A stretch of DNA of 64,000 nucleotides from JANPBY01 sp963805505 (GCA_963805505.1 CAWDUP010000001.1:327574-391573); one strand, 5' to 3'; positions 50,585-59,638 are shown, numbered from the stretch's first letter. Notes: generated from the letters alone by a model not told the origin. Translations and numbers: made by a program.

Positions 50585-51481
50585 TCAGGCCGCTGCCGAG
50601 GCAAGTTGGGCCTTCACGAGAGCGATCAGGGCGTACGGCCGCCGGAGCACGTCGTCGGCGGTGATCCGCAGGATCGTCCAGCCCTCGGCGATGAGCAGGT
50701 TGTGCCGTTGAGCGTCCTTGCGGCGCTGCTGCTCGGCGAGGTGCACCTGGCCGTCGTACTCGACGAGCAGCTTGGCCGCGCGCCACACCAGGTCGCCCTC
50801 GGCCAGCCAGTCGTTGTCGGAGTCGTAGATCGGGGCGTTGACCTCGGGGGGCGGGCACCCGCCGAGGACGAGCACGGCACGGGTGCGGCTCTCCATCGGC
50901 GAGCGCGACCGGCCATCGAGGAGGGGCAGCGCAGTCCGTGCGTTCACCACACCGCGGCGCCCGCCTGCCCAGGCGACGACGGCCGAGAGCTCGGCCAGGG
51001 TGGCGCAGCCGCTTCCGATGATCGCGTCGCCCAGGGCGACCAGGTCGGGCAGGTCGAGCTCGGCGGCGCGGTCGAGGAACGTGCGCGCCGGGGAGGTGGC
51101 CGGCCCCCAGGGACTGGCGACGATCTGACCTGGTGGGAGCTGCTCGATGTGGCAGGTGGCCACGGTGTGCCGCGACCTCGAGGCGGTGTCCGGCACGGTG
51201 AGGTGGGCGCGGGTGACGTGGCGTTCGCGGACACCCAGCGGCAGGTCGTGCGCAGCGGCGGCGCTCGCGTGGCTGAGGACCCCGTCCGGCACGGCGAGGC
51301 AGGCCGCCCGGCAGACCAGCTCGTGGGTGATCGGGGCGCTGGCGGAGACGTACACCTCGCGGGTCAACCGGCGAAACCTGGCCCCGCGCAACATCTCCCG
51401 GCTGAGTCCGTGCTCGCGCGCGGTCGCGGCGGTGAACGGCGCGCTCAGCAGCTCCTCGGGGAGCGCGATCGAGGGACGCAT
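50585..51481 (-). CDS. AbiEi-like N-terminal and DUF559 (VSR-like) C-terminal domain protein
   Basis: The 298-aa protein starts at ATG 51481. The N-terminal half has FTAATAREHGLSREMLRGARFRRLTREVYVSA, the winged-helix pattern of AbiEi-type antitoxin domains, common in actinobacteria. The C-terminal ~90 residues resemble DUF559, a VSR/PD-(D/E)XK-like nuclease fold: LLVEYDGQVHLAEQQRRKDAQRHNLL, then GWTILRIT. No toxin gene adjoins it, so it is not part of an evident toxin-antitoxin pair. The family is abundant in Nocardioides-like genomes and its role is unknown. A longer frame to 51721 runs through a palindromic repeat and is rejected. Confidence 0.8.
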   Translation of the reverse strand: MRPSIALPEELLSAPFTAATAREHGLSREMLRGARFRRLTREVYVSASAPITHELVCRAACLAVPDGVLSHASAAAAHDLPLGVRERHVTRAHLTVPDTASRSRHTVATCHIEQLPPGQIVASPWGPATSPARTFLDRAAELDLPDLVALGDAIIGSGCATLAELSAVVAWAGGRRGVVNARTALPLLDGRSRSPMESRTRAVLVLGGCPPPEVNAPIYDSDNDWLAEGDLVWRAAKLLVEYDGQVHLAEQQRRKDAQRHNLLIAEGWTILRITADDVLRRPYALIALVKAQLASAAA

Positions 51482-51562
51482 CCGGGCAGCGTCGTACGGC
51501 CGGAGGGGCTGCGGGGCGGAGCCGTACCCGATCCGTGGATGAAGCCGGCCCGGTGGACAAAC

Positions 51563-51592
51563 GTCCCTCGCCGTCCCTCGCCCTCCCTCGCC
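51563..51592. repeat. 10-bp tandem repeat next to palindromic repeat copy 5
   Basis: Three units: GTCCCTCGCC (51563), GTCCCTCGCC (51573) and CTCCCTCGCC (51583), directly abutting the 58-bp palindrome. The placement parallels the 12-bp tandem repeat beside copy 2. Confidence 0.7.
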
Positions 51593-51649
51593 GAGTGGCA
51601 ACGAACGGGGCAATCGGAGGCCGGAGATTGCCCCGTTCGCGACCACTCG
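51592..51649. repeat. 58-bp intergenic palindromic repeat, copy 5
   Basis: Left arm begins CGAGTGGCAACGAACGGGGC; right arm contains GATTGCCCCGTTCG and ends CCACTCG. Loop of 10 bases. It lies upstream of the DUF559 gene start and upstream of nrdR (divergent arrangement). Confidence 0.8.
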
Positions 51650-51744
51650 ACTAGGGGAGAGCACGCGAAGCCGAGCGAGTGTGACCCACGACACGCCGAC
51701 CTCAAACGGGGGTCTTGCCACTGTCGGTGCCTGGTCGTATGGTC

Positions 51745-51836
51745 CTACATGTAGTAGTTACACCGGTGTCGTTCCTCCACAGATTGTGGTCGGCGACCCA
51801 CAGGTTCTCAACAGCTCCTCCCCAGAGTTATCCACA
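51745..51836 (+). promoter_or_regulatory. Putative nrdR-nrdJ control region: palindromes and DnaA box
   Basis: CTACATGTAG (51745-51754) and ACACCGGTGT (51760-51769) are perfect 10-bp palindromes side by side, and TTATCCACA (51828-51836) is a perfect DnaA box. The nrdR gene starts at 51904. NrdR and DnaA are both known regulators of ribonucleotide reductase genes, so autoregulation by NrdR at the palindromes and cell-cycle input by DnaA are plausible. The match to a defined actinobacterial NrdR box is not established. The 422-bp gap holds no gene. Confidence 0.5.
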
Positions 51837-51903
51837 GGTCTGGGGACAAGAGCCTTGAAAACCGGACAAACACCCCCGAGGTCGAGCCTGAGAGGAGTCC
51901 CCG

Positions 51904-52506
51904 GTGCACTGTCCGTTCTGCCGCCACGAGGACTCCCGGGTGGTCGACAGCCGGGTGGCCGACGACGGCACGGCCGTACGTCGCCGCCGGCAGTGCACCC
52001 AGTGCGAGCGCAGGTTCACCACCGTCGAGTCCGCGAGCCTCACCGTGGTGAAGCGCTCCGGGGCGACCGAGCCGTTCTCCCGCGCGAAGGTGCTGACCGG
52101 CGTGCGCAAGGCGTGCCAAGGAAGGCCGGTCACCGAGGACGACCTGCAGCGCCTGGCCCAGCGGGTCGAGGAGGCCATGCGGGCGACCGGTGCGGCCGAG
52201 CTCGACGCCCACGAGGTCGGCCTGGCGGTCCTCGGGCCGCTGCGCGAGATCGACGAGGTCGCCTACCTGCGCTACGCCAGCGTCTACCGCTCCTATGAGT
52301 CCCTCGAGGACTTCGAGGCCGAGATCGCCTTGCTGCGCGCCGAGCACCAGCTCGACACGGTCACGGCCGGCGACGACGACACCCCCTCCGCGGCCCCCGA
52401 CGAAGCAAGCGCCCAGCGCCTCGCCTCCGACGCCCGTGAGTCAGTCGTCGCCGGCCGAGCAAGCCCCACCGAGTCACCGCCGGGCCGGCGGCCAGACACC
52501 GGCTGA
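51904..52506 (+). CDS. nrdR: Transcriptional repressor NrdR
   Basis: The 200-aa protein has the NrdR zinc ribbon (CPFCRHEDSRVVDSR ... CTQCERRFTT) at residues 3-40 and an ATP-cone (VVKRSGATEPFSRAKVLTGV ... YASVYRSYESLEDFEAEI) to ~145. It senses ATP/dATP and represses ribonucleotide reductase genes. A ~50-residue Asp/Ser/Pro-rich C-terminal tail is extra to the usual ~150-aa length. It starts at GTG 51904 after GAGAGGAG and lies directly upstream of nrdJ, the arrangement also seen in Streptomyces. Confidence 0.96.
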   Translation: MHCPFCRHEDSRVVDSRVADDGTAVRRRRQCTQCERRFTTVESASLTVVKRSGATEPFSRAKVLTGVRKACQGRPVTEDDLQRLAQRVEEAMRATGAAELDAHEVGLAVLGPLREIDEVAYLRYASVYRSYESLEDFEAEIALLRAEHQLDTVTAGDDDTPSAAPDEASAQRLASDARESVVAGRASPTESPPGRRPDTG

Positions 52507-52672
52507 GTGTCGGTGCGCCGGGGGAGGGTGAGCACGTCTTCGCCCAGCACCTCGACCACCTGCGCCAGCAGCTACCCCCAAACCTGAAGAACGCCCACGA
52601 GCACCCCCCGAGGCAGGAAGCCCGGGACTCCCATCAGCGTTGAACCAAAGAGGCGAGAGGAACCACCCGCAC

Positions 52673-55667
52673 ATGACCGAGACCACGAACGGCGCAGCAG
52701 CAGGCACGAGCAACCCCGAGCACGACGGCAACGGGGAGCAGGCCGAGGCGCGCCCCCAGGTCATGCGTCAGGGCCTGACCATCGAGCGGATCTTCACCAC
52801 GCCGGGCACCCACCCCTACGACGAGGTGACGTGGGAGGCGCGCGACGTCGTCCAGACCAACTGGAAGACCGGCGAGAGCGTCTTCGAGCAGCGCGGCGTG
52901 GAGTTCCCCGACTTCTGGAGCGTCAACGCCTCGACGATCGTCACGACGAAGTACTTCCGCGGCGCCGTCGGCTCCGACACCCGTGAGCGCACGCTGCGCC
53001 AGCTCATCGACCGGGTGGTCCTCACCTACGGGCGCGCGGGCCGCGACAACGGCTACTTCGCGACCGAGGAAGACGCCGAGATCTTCGAGCACGAGCTCAC
53101 CTGGGCGCTGCTCCACCAGGTGTTCAGCTTCAACAGCCCCGTGTGGTTCAACGTCGGCACGCCCGCGCCGCAGCAGGTGAGCGCCTGCTTCATCCTCGCC
53201 GTCGACGACACGATGGACTCGATCCTCAACTGGTACAAGGAGGAAGGGAAGATCTTCCAGGGCGGCTCCGGCGCCGGCCTCAACCTCTCCCGGATCCGTT
53301 CGTCAGCAAGGAGCTGCTGTCCAGCGGCGGTACGGCCTCCGGCCCGGTGAGCTTCATGCGCGGCGCCGACGCGTCCGCGGGCACCATCAAGTCCGGCGGC
53401 GCCACCCGGCGCGCGGCGAAGATGGTCGTGCTCGACGTCGACCACCCCGACATCGAGGAGTTCATCGAGACCAAGTGGCGCGAGGAAGACAAGATCCGCG
53501 CCCTGCGTGACGCCGGCTACGACATGGACCTCGGCGGCAAGGACATCACGAGCGTCCAGTACCAGAACGCCAACAACTCGGTGCGGGTCACCGACGAGTT
53601 CATGCGCGCGGTCGAGGAGGGCACCGAGTTCGGCCTGCGGGCCGCGGCAGACCGGCGAGGTCATCGACACCGTCGACGCCCGCACCCTGTGGGACAAGAT
53701 GGCCGCAGGCCGCGTGGGCCTGCGCCGACCCCGGCATCCAGTACGACGACACGATCAACGACTGGCACACCAACCCCGAGACCGGCCGCATCACGGCGAG
53801 CAACCCGTGCAGCGAGTACATGTCCCTCGACAACTCCAGCTGCAACCTGGCCAGCCTCAACCTGCTGAAGTTCCTCAAGGAGGACGACACCTTCGACGGC
53901 GCGACGTTCGCCAAGGTGGTCGAGCTGGTCATCACCGCGATGGACATCTCGATCTGCTTCGCCGACTTCCCGACCGAGGCGATCGGCGACACGACGCGCA
54001 AATACCGCCAGCTCGGCATCGGCTACGCCAACCTCGGCGCGCTGCTGATGGCGTCCGGCCTGGCGTACGACTCCGACGGCGGCCGCGCGCTGGCCGGCTC
54101 GATCACGAGCCTGATGACCGGGACGGCGTACAAGCGCAGCGCGGAGATCGCCGGAGTGGTCGGGCCGTACGAGGGCTTCGCCCGCAACGCGGAGGCGCAC
54201 GCGCGGGTGATGCGCAAGCACGCCGCGGCCAATGACGCGATCCGTACGGTGACGACGCTCGACAAGGACGTCCACCGGCTCGCGACCCAGGCGTGGGCCG
54301 ACGGCAACCGGCTGGGGGAGCAGCAGGGGTGGCGCAACGCGCAGGCCTCGGTGCTCGCGCCGACCGGCACGATCGGCTTCATGATGGACTGCGACACCAC
54401 GGGCATCGAGCCGGACTTCTCGTTGGTGAAGTTCAAGAAGCTCGTCGGTGGCGGGTCGATGCAGATCGTCAACCAGACGATCCCGCGGGCGCTGCGCAAG
54501 CTCGGCTACGCCGAGGAGACCGTCGAGGCGATCGTGGAGTACATCGCCGAGAAGGGTCACGTCGTCGACGCCCCCGGCCTGCGCCAGGAGCACTACGACA
54601 TCTTCGACTGCGCGATGGGCGAGCGGTCGATCGCGCCGATGGGGCACGTACGGATGATGGCCGCGGCCCAGCCGTTCCTGTCCGGCGCGATCTCCAAGAC
54701 GGTCAACCTGCCGGAGTCGGCCACGGTCGAGGAGATCGAGGACGTCTACATGCAGGGCTGGAAGCTCGGCCTGAAGGCGCTCGCGGTCTACCGCGACAAC
54801 TGCAAGGTCGGCCAGCCGCTGTCCGACGCCAAGGCCAAGGGCGCTGACTCCGCGGTCGAGGCCGGGGCCGGCCCGCGGGCCGCTGTGGCTGACGTGGCCG
54901 CGGTCGTCGAGCACCGCCCGGTGCGCAAGCGCCTGCCGAAGTCGCGCCCGTCGGTGACGACGTCGTTCGCGGTGGCCGGCGCCGAGGGCTACATGACCGC
55001 CGGGTCCTACCCCGACGACGGCCTCGGTGAGGTCTTCCTCAAGCTCGGCAAGCAGGGCTCGACGCTCGCCGGTGTCATGGACGCCTTCTCGATCGCGATC
55101 TCCATCGCCCTGCAGCACGGGGTGCCGCTGGAGACCTACGTCCAGAAGTTCGTCAACATGCGCTTCGAGCCGGCCGGTCTCACCGACGACCCGGACATCC
55201 GGATGGCGCAGTCCGTCATGGACTACATCTTCCGTCGCCTGGCGCTGGACTACCTGTCCTTCGACGAGCGGGCCGGCCTGGGGATCTACACCGCGACCGA
55301 GCGGGCGCGGCAGCTCGAGACCGGGTCGTACGAGCCGGTCGAGGCTGAGGTGTCTGCGGAGGACGTGGCGGCTGAGGTCGCTGCGCTGGCTGCTGGGGTG
55401 CCGATGGATGAGCGCCCGGTGTCTGACTCAGGTGTCGAGGAGGCGGTCGACCCGGCGGCCGGCGCCGAGACGGCCCACGACGTCGAGATCGTGGACCACG
55501 CGGCCAAGCCGGTGGGTGCGAAGGTGCACTCCTCGACCGAGCTCATGGAGTCGATCCTGGGTACGGCGCAGGACGCCCCGATGTGCTTCACCTGCGGCAC
55601 CAAGATGCGCCCGGCTGGGTCCTGCTACGTCTGCGAAGGCTGCGGCAGCACCAGCGGCTGCAGTTAA
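52673..55667 (+). pseudogene. nrdJ: Vitamin B12-dependent ribonucleotide reductase, three frameshifts
   Basis: The gene encodes a class II (adenosylcobalamin) reductase of ~997 aa. Segments include IERIFTTPGTHPYDEVTWE, FNSPVWFNVGT, QQVSACFILAV, NPCSEYMSLDNSSCNLASLN (active-site region) and a C-terminal zinc ribbon MCFTCGTKMRPAGSCYVCEG. The frame breaks three times within ~400 bp: about one base lost near 53304, one gained near 53644, one gained near 53708. Correcting these restores one continuous protein. As it probably supplies deoxynucleotides and is preceded by nrdR, sequence error is a strong possibility. ATG 52673 follows GAGAGGA. Confidence 0.9.
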
Positions 55668-55670
55668 GCA

Positions 55671-56652
55671 TGACTACGGCCTCAGATATTCGCTTCTTGA
55701 CTGAAGTTCAGGCGGATAGGGCCAGCAATGATGCGAACAACAAGAAGCGAGAGGCCGTATTCGAACTGCTTGGAGATATTCAGCGCGCCGATGAACTGGC
55801 CAGGATGAAGTTGGATCCCCGGTGGGGTTCAAATTGGGTTGTCGTTGATGAAGCTTTTCACCGCTTGACGGACAGCCTGGGGGCTGGATTCCACGGAGGC
55901 GCGTCAACCAAATTTGTTGGTCTCAAGAAACGCGGGGGGCGAGGATACAATTATGACTTCGATATGAGTTTTGCGTTCCGTCCGGATGGATTGGCTTACT
56001 CTGCTCAAATTTTCAACCATTCCTTGCAGTTGGAGCTAAAAAAGGGGGGTAGCATTTTCGACCAGCCACAGTTCCTGTCTTTAGGGGCCATACCGGGGAA
56101 TGTGATCCTGCCGCCGGCGCTCTCGTACGCCGAATTCTTTTTCGACCGTTACGTTGGTTCGGTAGCGGCCGGCGTGGATGCTCCGCCCCGACCCGCGTGG
56201 ACTACTTGCGTTTGGTCAAGGGCACCGTCTACTCAAGGCACGAGTTTTTTGAACGCCTATACGAGGATGACTCCTCCGGCGCATCGGTGGGGAGTGAAGA
56301 GCGGTCAGAGATAGCTGCCGATAGTATCGACGCATATCTGGCAGGGATAATGGCGGAGTCGGACCCGGTGCTCGACTTTGTCGGACTACAGAACCGTTTT
56401 GATCTTCAACTCACCAAGTATTTCGTCTCGTGGCGCGCCGGGAATCACGATTTTCTGGTTGAGAGATTTGAGCCTCTGGATCTATCTCTTACTGGGACAT
56501 ATAGGTTGGACCGCGGCAAAGATGGCCGGTTCCGATACCTCTCCCTGCAGACGGCTGGGAATCGAGCGATTCGCATGCTTCTCCGATGGCGGAATCACAA
56601 ATGTGTGCTCAACCCGGCTTGGCAAATTAGTTTGGCGCGGAAATGGTCTTAG
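55671..56652 (+). pseudogene. Unrecognised island-boundary protein, one frameshift (~327 aa)
   Basis: I do not recognise this protein. ATG 55671 lies 3 bp after the nrdJ stop, with no clear ribosome-binding site. A single extra base around 56183-56196 splits it; both parts read as good protein (AIPGNVILPPALSYAEFFFD before, YLRLVKGTVYSRHEFFERLY and GNRAIRMLLRWRNHKCVLNP after). YDFDMSFAF followed by QLELKK could be a PD-(D/E)XK pattern, but this is weak. GC and codon use drop sharply compared with nrdJ, which suggests acquired DNA. It converges on a DNA methyltransferase gene, so a role in restriction or another defence is possible. Confidence 0.6.
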
Positions 56653-56776
56653 GCGAGTCTGTATAAGACGCAGCCCGGTTCGCAGCATCGTGGCTGGCGC
56701 CCGCCGAACCTGACTTTGCTGAGAACATCCACTCTTAACCACTTTTTCTCGCAGAGAGTGGAGTCTGGATCCCCGA

Positions 56777-58057
56777 CTAAAAGAGCCTCTCGGTCGGTAG
56801 GGGGGTTACCCCTGCGGGGATATCGAGAGGCAGCCAGTGCGTAAGTTCGGTGGCAGATAGCTGCGTGTTTCCTGTGAGCAGTCGCACGCGTTCGTTGATG
56901 CCCTCACCGCGGAGGATCCCTAAGAGGGTCGGCCAGTCAACTGCCGCGTCGGCGCCGCGGCGCTGTCGGATCACGTTTACGTGGTTCTCACCGACGAACT
57001 CCATGCCCGGTGGAACGAGTGCGCACCGCAGGCTGCCGCTTCCGACGCTTCCCGTGATGCGATTCACCACGATGGCTGGGCCGATCACCGGACGGGCTCC
57101 GTGGACGTACTGCTTTTTCTTCGGGTGCTCCGGGCTGAGCTGAATGTCGTCAGCATCGGTGATGTTGTGCGCCCAGATCAAAGGGATGGTCCCGGGCTCG
57201 GGTTCGTCCCGCAGCGCCGCCTTGTGCTTGTTCCACACCAGGGTGCCGGTCACCGCCTCGTACCCCAGGTGCCAGAGAGTCGTTGACTCCTTGTAGAGAC
57301 TCTCGACGGACTCGCTTGCGTCTGAGAACAAGATCCGGTGCCGCGACGATCCCGACATCTCTCCGAGATCCACGGTGTATGAGTGCGACGCTGCCCCCTT
57401 GCGGAGCACGATGAGTTGGACTGCGGTCTGCACGTCCTGAAATAGGAACTTGTCGTCGTAGACCTCGAGAAACTCGATCGCTGACTCGTCGATGATGTAG
57501 GCGCGCAGGGCGTCGAAGAACGCCCCGTTGTTCATTGAGGGCGGCACGACATAGCCGAGAAGCCCACCGGGCTTGAGCGCCGCCAGGCCAACCTGAAAGA
57601 ACATTGAGAAGATGTTCGGCCTCCCCGACAGCACCCGCCGGTAGCGCAGCTTCACGTGGGCGTCGAGCCCACGGACTTCGAAGTAGGGGGGGTTGCCGAT
57701 GACCACGTCGAAGTTCTCCGCAGGCTCGACGTCGAGGGCAGATCGCAGCTCAATCCGAGCCTCCGGCACAAGCGCCTTGGCTACCTCGATGGCCTGGGGA
57801 TCGATGTCCCAGCCCACGAGGTCCAAACCGGGGACCCGGTCTCCGCAGGTCCGCAGGAACTCACCAGTCCCCACCCCAGGGTCTAGAACGCGGTCGCCGA
57901 CCTTCAGCGGGACGTGGTCGACGAGGCGCTCACGTAGGGTCTTGGGCGTTAAGAACTGGCCGAGGCCGCTACGTTCCTCCTTGGGTCGCCCAGCTAGATA
58001 CGCCTGGCTGAGTTCAGAGAGCTCGTCCTTCAGTTCGACGGATGCTCGGTTGACCAT
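56777..58057 (-). CDS. N6-adenine DNA methyltransferase (type II, TaqI/Eco57I-like)
   Basis: The 426-aa protein has the gamma-class amino-methyltransferase order: a helical lead-in with GLGQFLTPKTLRERLVDHV, motif I DPGVGTGEFL (SAM binding, ~residue 62), an acidic motif II WDIDPQAIEVAKAL, motif IV NPPYFEV (catalytic, ~residue 120), and GGLLGYVVPPSMNNGAFF. The C-terminal ~180 residues form a target-recognition-like domain. It probably methylates adenine to protect host DNA from the nuclease encoded at 58188-58793, same strand, 130 bp upstream. The recognition sequence cannot be read from the protein. Confidence 0.9.
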   Translation of the reverse strand: MVNRASVELKDELSELSQAYLAGRPKEERSGLGQFLTPKTLRERLVDHVPLKVGDRVLDPGVGTGEFLRTCGDRVPGLDLVGWDIDPQAIEVAKALVPEARIELRSALDVEPAENFDVVIGNPPYFEVRGLDAHVKLRYRRVLSGRPNIFSMFFQVGLAALKPGGLLGYVVPPSMNNGAFFDALRAYIIDESAIEFLEVYDDKFLFQDVQTAVQLIVLRKGAASHSYTVDLGEMSGSSRHRILFSDASESVESLYKESTTLWHLGYEAVTGTLVWNKHKAALRDEPEPGTIPLIWAHNITDADDIQLSPEHPKKKQYVHGARPVIGPAIVVNRITGSVGSGSLRCALVPPGMEFVGENHVNVIRQRRGADAAVDWPTLLGILRGEGINERVRLLTGNTQLSATELTHWLPLDIPAGVTPLPTERLF

Positions 58058-58187
58058 AGATGTCCTGTTCGGCGGCGGATGTCTGACCTGATGACCGTAG
58101 CCTGATGCCCGGACAGTCCCTGGACGAGGTGCCGACCCTATTTGCCGGGCAAGCCGTGCCCGTGTCCCTCGAAAGGACGGCCCCTTG

Positions 58188-58793
58188 CTACACGTCCCGA
58201 GAATCGCCCGAGACCGGCCATAGCAGGTCTGGTAGGGAAGCGATCGGTTCGTAGTCCCGGAAGTAGGTCAGGAGGTTGTCAGTTCTTGAGGGGTAGTTCA
58301 TTCCCGGGAAGAGTTGGCCCTTCAGGATCTTCTCGGCGGCTGAAAGCTTCCCAGGGGTGATGAAGCCTTCTACCCGGGCCTCAGATGGGACGCCCGGTCG
58401 AGCAGTGCGCAGCATGCTGATCAAGACGAGGCTGGCCGTTGTCCTCTCCATGCCTTGCCCACCGTGGACACCGAAGGCGCGGTCATCTTTGGGCCAAGCG
58501 TTCCACAACCCAGACTTGACATGAAGATGGGCGGTTTGCGCTGCGCTCCTCACCCGCAGGTCATATTCCTCGCCGGGATCCGTCAACTGGACGTCGCCTT
58601 CGACCAGGTCGAATCGGTCGATGAGGTATCGGCGGGCAGCGACCTCGCCGGCAACTCCCGTTTGAGTGTTGGCCTTGTCGACGGACAGCGTGAAGTAGCC
58701 CTTGTTCCGGCCGTAGATCGCCTCCTGTTCGATCGTTCGGTTGGCGATCAGTTTGAGATCCGCTGCCGTAAAACGCACAATTGGTTTGGACAT
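58188..58793 (-). CDS. Probable type II restriction endonuclease (PD-(D/E)XK)
   Basis: The 201-aa protein starts at ATG 58793. TGVAGEVAARRYLIDRF, then EEYDLRV and AHLHVKSGLW (~residues 52-110) match a PD-(D/E)XK nuclease core: helix Glu, strand Asp, and the (V)K of the active site. The rest resembles no family I can name. It lies upstream of the adenine methyltransferase on the same strand, the usual type II pairing. Expression of the nuclease before the methyltransferase in one unit is notable; separate methyltransferase promoter control is possible in the 130-bp gap. Confidence 0.72.
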   Translation of the reverse strand: MSKPIVRFTAADLKLIANRTIEQEAIYGRNKGYFTLSVDKANTQTGVAGEVAARRYLIDRFDLVEGDVQLTDPGEEYDLRVRSAAQTAHLHVKSGLWNAWPKDDRAFGVHGGQGMERTTASLVLISMLRTARPGVPSEARVEGFITPGKLSAAEKILKGQLFPGMNYPSRTDNLLTYFRDYEPIASLPDLLWPVSGDSRDV

Positions 58794-59256
58794 TCCGCTC
58801 CCGATTGCTCTCGTGGGTCGAGCCTGCCAGATCCTTTGTATGCGGGCCACAAATCGTGGGTCGGCGGCGCAGGACGGTCGCCAACGATTGTCGGTGACGC
58901 CTGCGATCGATCGGGTGTCGAAGGGGAGTGGGGGTCTCCGGCGCTGGCCCTGTCGATCCCGAGTTGCTCTCCTTCCGAGACTCGGAAGGCAACGTGCTGC
59001 CCCGGCGAGCCGGATACCTCTCGTTGGCTCGATGTGACATCAGCTCTGAAACGCCACTACCCGTGGCCACGACGCGCACCCATTGGTGGGTATTCATGCG
59101 CTAGGCCCCCGATTGCCGACACCCCGCAGGCCCAACCCGTGGCGTCATCGGATGGGTCAGGGATCGTTTCGTATCGAAGAGATCGGATTCGAGTGCACCT
59201 GGGTCCGGACTTTGTCGCGTTCCAGCCGGACGAGACCCGAGGAATCGTCCCGCCGA
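58794..59256. other. Stretch without a confident gene
   Basis: No well-supported gene. On the plus strand, GTG 58928 opens a 58-codon frame (to 59104) with protein-like text (VDPELLSFRDSEG, AGYLSLARCD) and an AAGGGGA ahead, but the spacing is too tight and there is no recognisable domain. It may be a remnant of an older gene. The rest shows nothing clear. Confidence 0.3.
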
Positions 59257-59418
59257 CTACTCCGGATCTAGCAAACGGATGACGTCATCATCGCGAATCC
59301 AGGACACATCCCTATTGGCTAGCCACGAACCCAATGCGCTCTCCGCAGCGGCTGGCATCCACAGGTAATCGCCGTTGAGCCTCGTGCTGATGATCTCTGC
59401 GCCAGTCGCGTCTATCAC
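59257..59418 (-). CDS. Small hypothetical protein, 53 aa
   Basis: GTG 59418 overlaps the stop of the preceding minus-strand frame by 4 nt (GTGA). The 53-aa product is acidic, with EIISTRLNGDYLWMPAAAES and WIRDDDVIRLLDPE. No domain is recognised. The overlap with its neighbour is the main support for it being real. It may be an immunity- or regulator-like protein, but nothing in the sequence shows this. Confidence 0.35.
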   Translation of the reverse strand: MIDATGAEIISTRLNGDYLWMPAAAESALGSWLANRDVSWIRDDDVIRLLDPE

Positions 59419-59606
59419 GCCTTGAGCAGACCGAGGGACTCAAAGAATTCCATGCTGAGGGCCGTGGGCATGTCTGGCCAGTCTCCGTCTGTCACGGTCG
59501 CGCATTCCTCCCAGAGCCACGGGACCTCATCCGCCTCGCCCTCGAGCTCATCTAGATCCTCTGGTAGCCTCGTGTCGAATCTTCGGGACCGCCGCGCGGA
59601 GTTCAC
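59415..59606 (-). CDS. Small acidic hypothetical protein, ~63 aa
   Basis: The frame reads LPEDLDELEGEADEVPWLWE, then DWPDMPTALSMEFFESLGLL. A longer reading to 59678 would code through a perfect hairpin, so I prefer GTG 59606 although its ribosome-binding site is weak. It overlaps the 53-aa frame that follows (GTGA). No family is recognised. Confidence 0.35.
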   Translation of the reverse strand: MNSARRSRRFDTRLPEDLDELEGEADEVPWLWEECATVTDGDWPDMPTALSMEFFESLGLLKA

Positions 59607-59638
59607 CCAGGCTGGTACACGACTTGATGGTCTGAATC

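Noticed and set aside
51563..51592. Tandem repeats as a CRISPR array
   Set aside because: Units are only 10 bp with no spacers and no cas genes are present.
27717..51649. Palindromic repeats as rho-independent terminators
   Set aside because: Three of five copies lie upstream of divergent genes and none has a T-tract.
51482..52672. Cobalamin riboswitch before nrdR or nrdJ
   Set aside because: I looked for a B12-box-like element and stem architecture and saw none.
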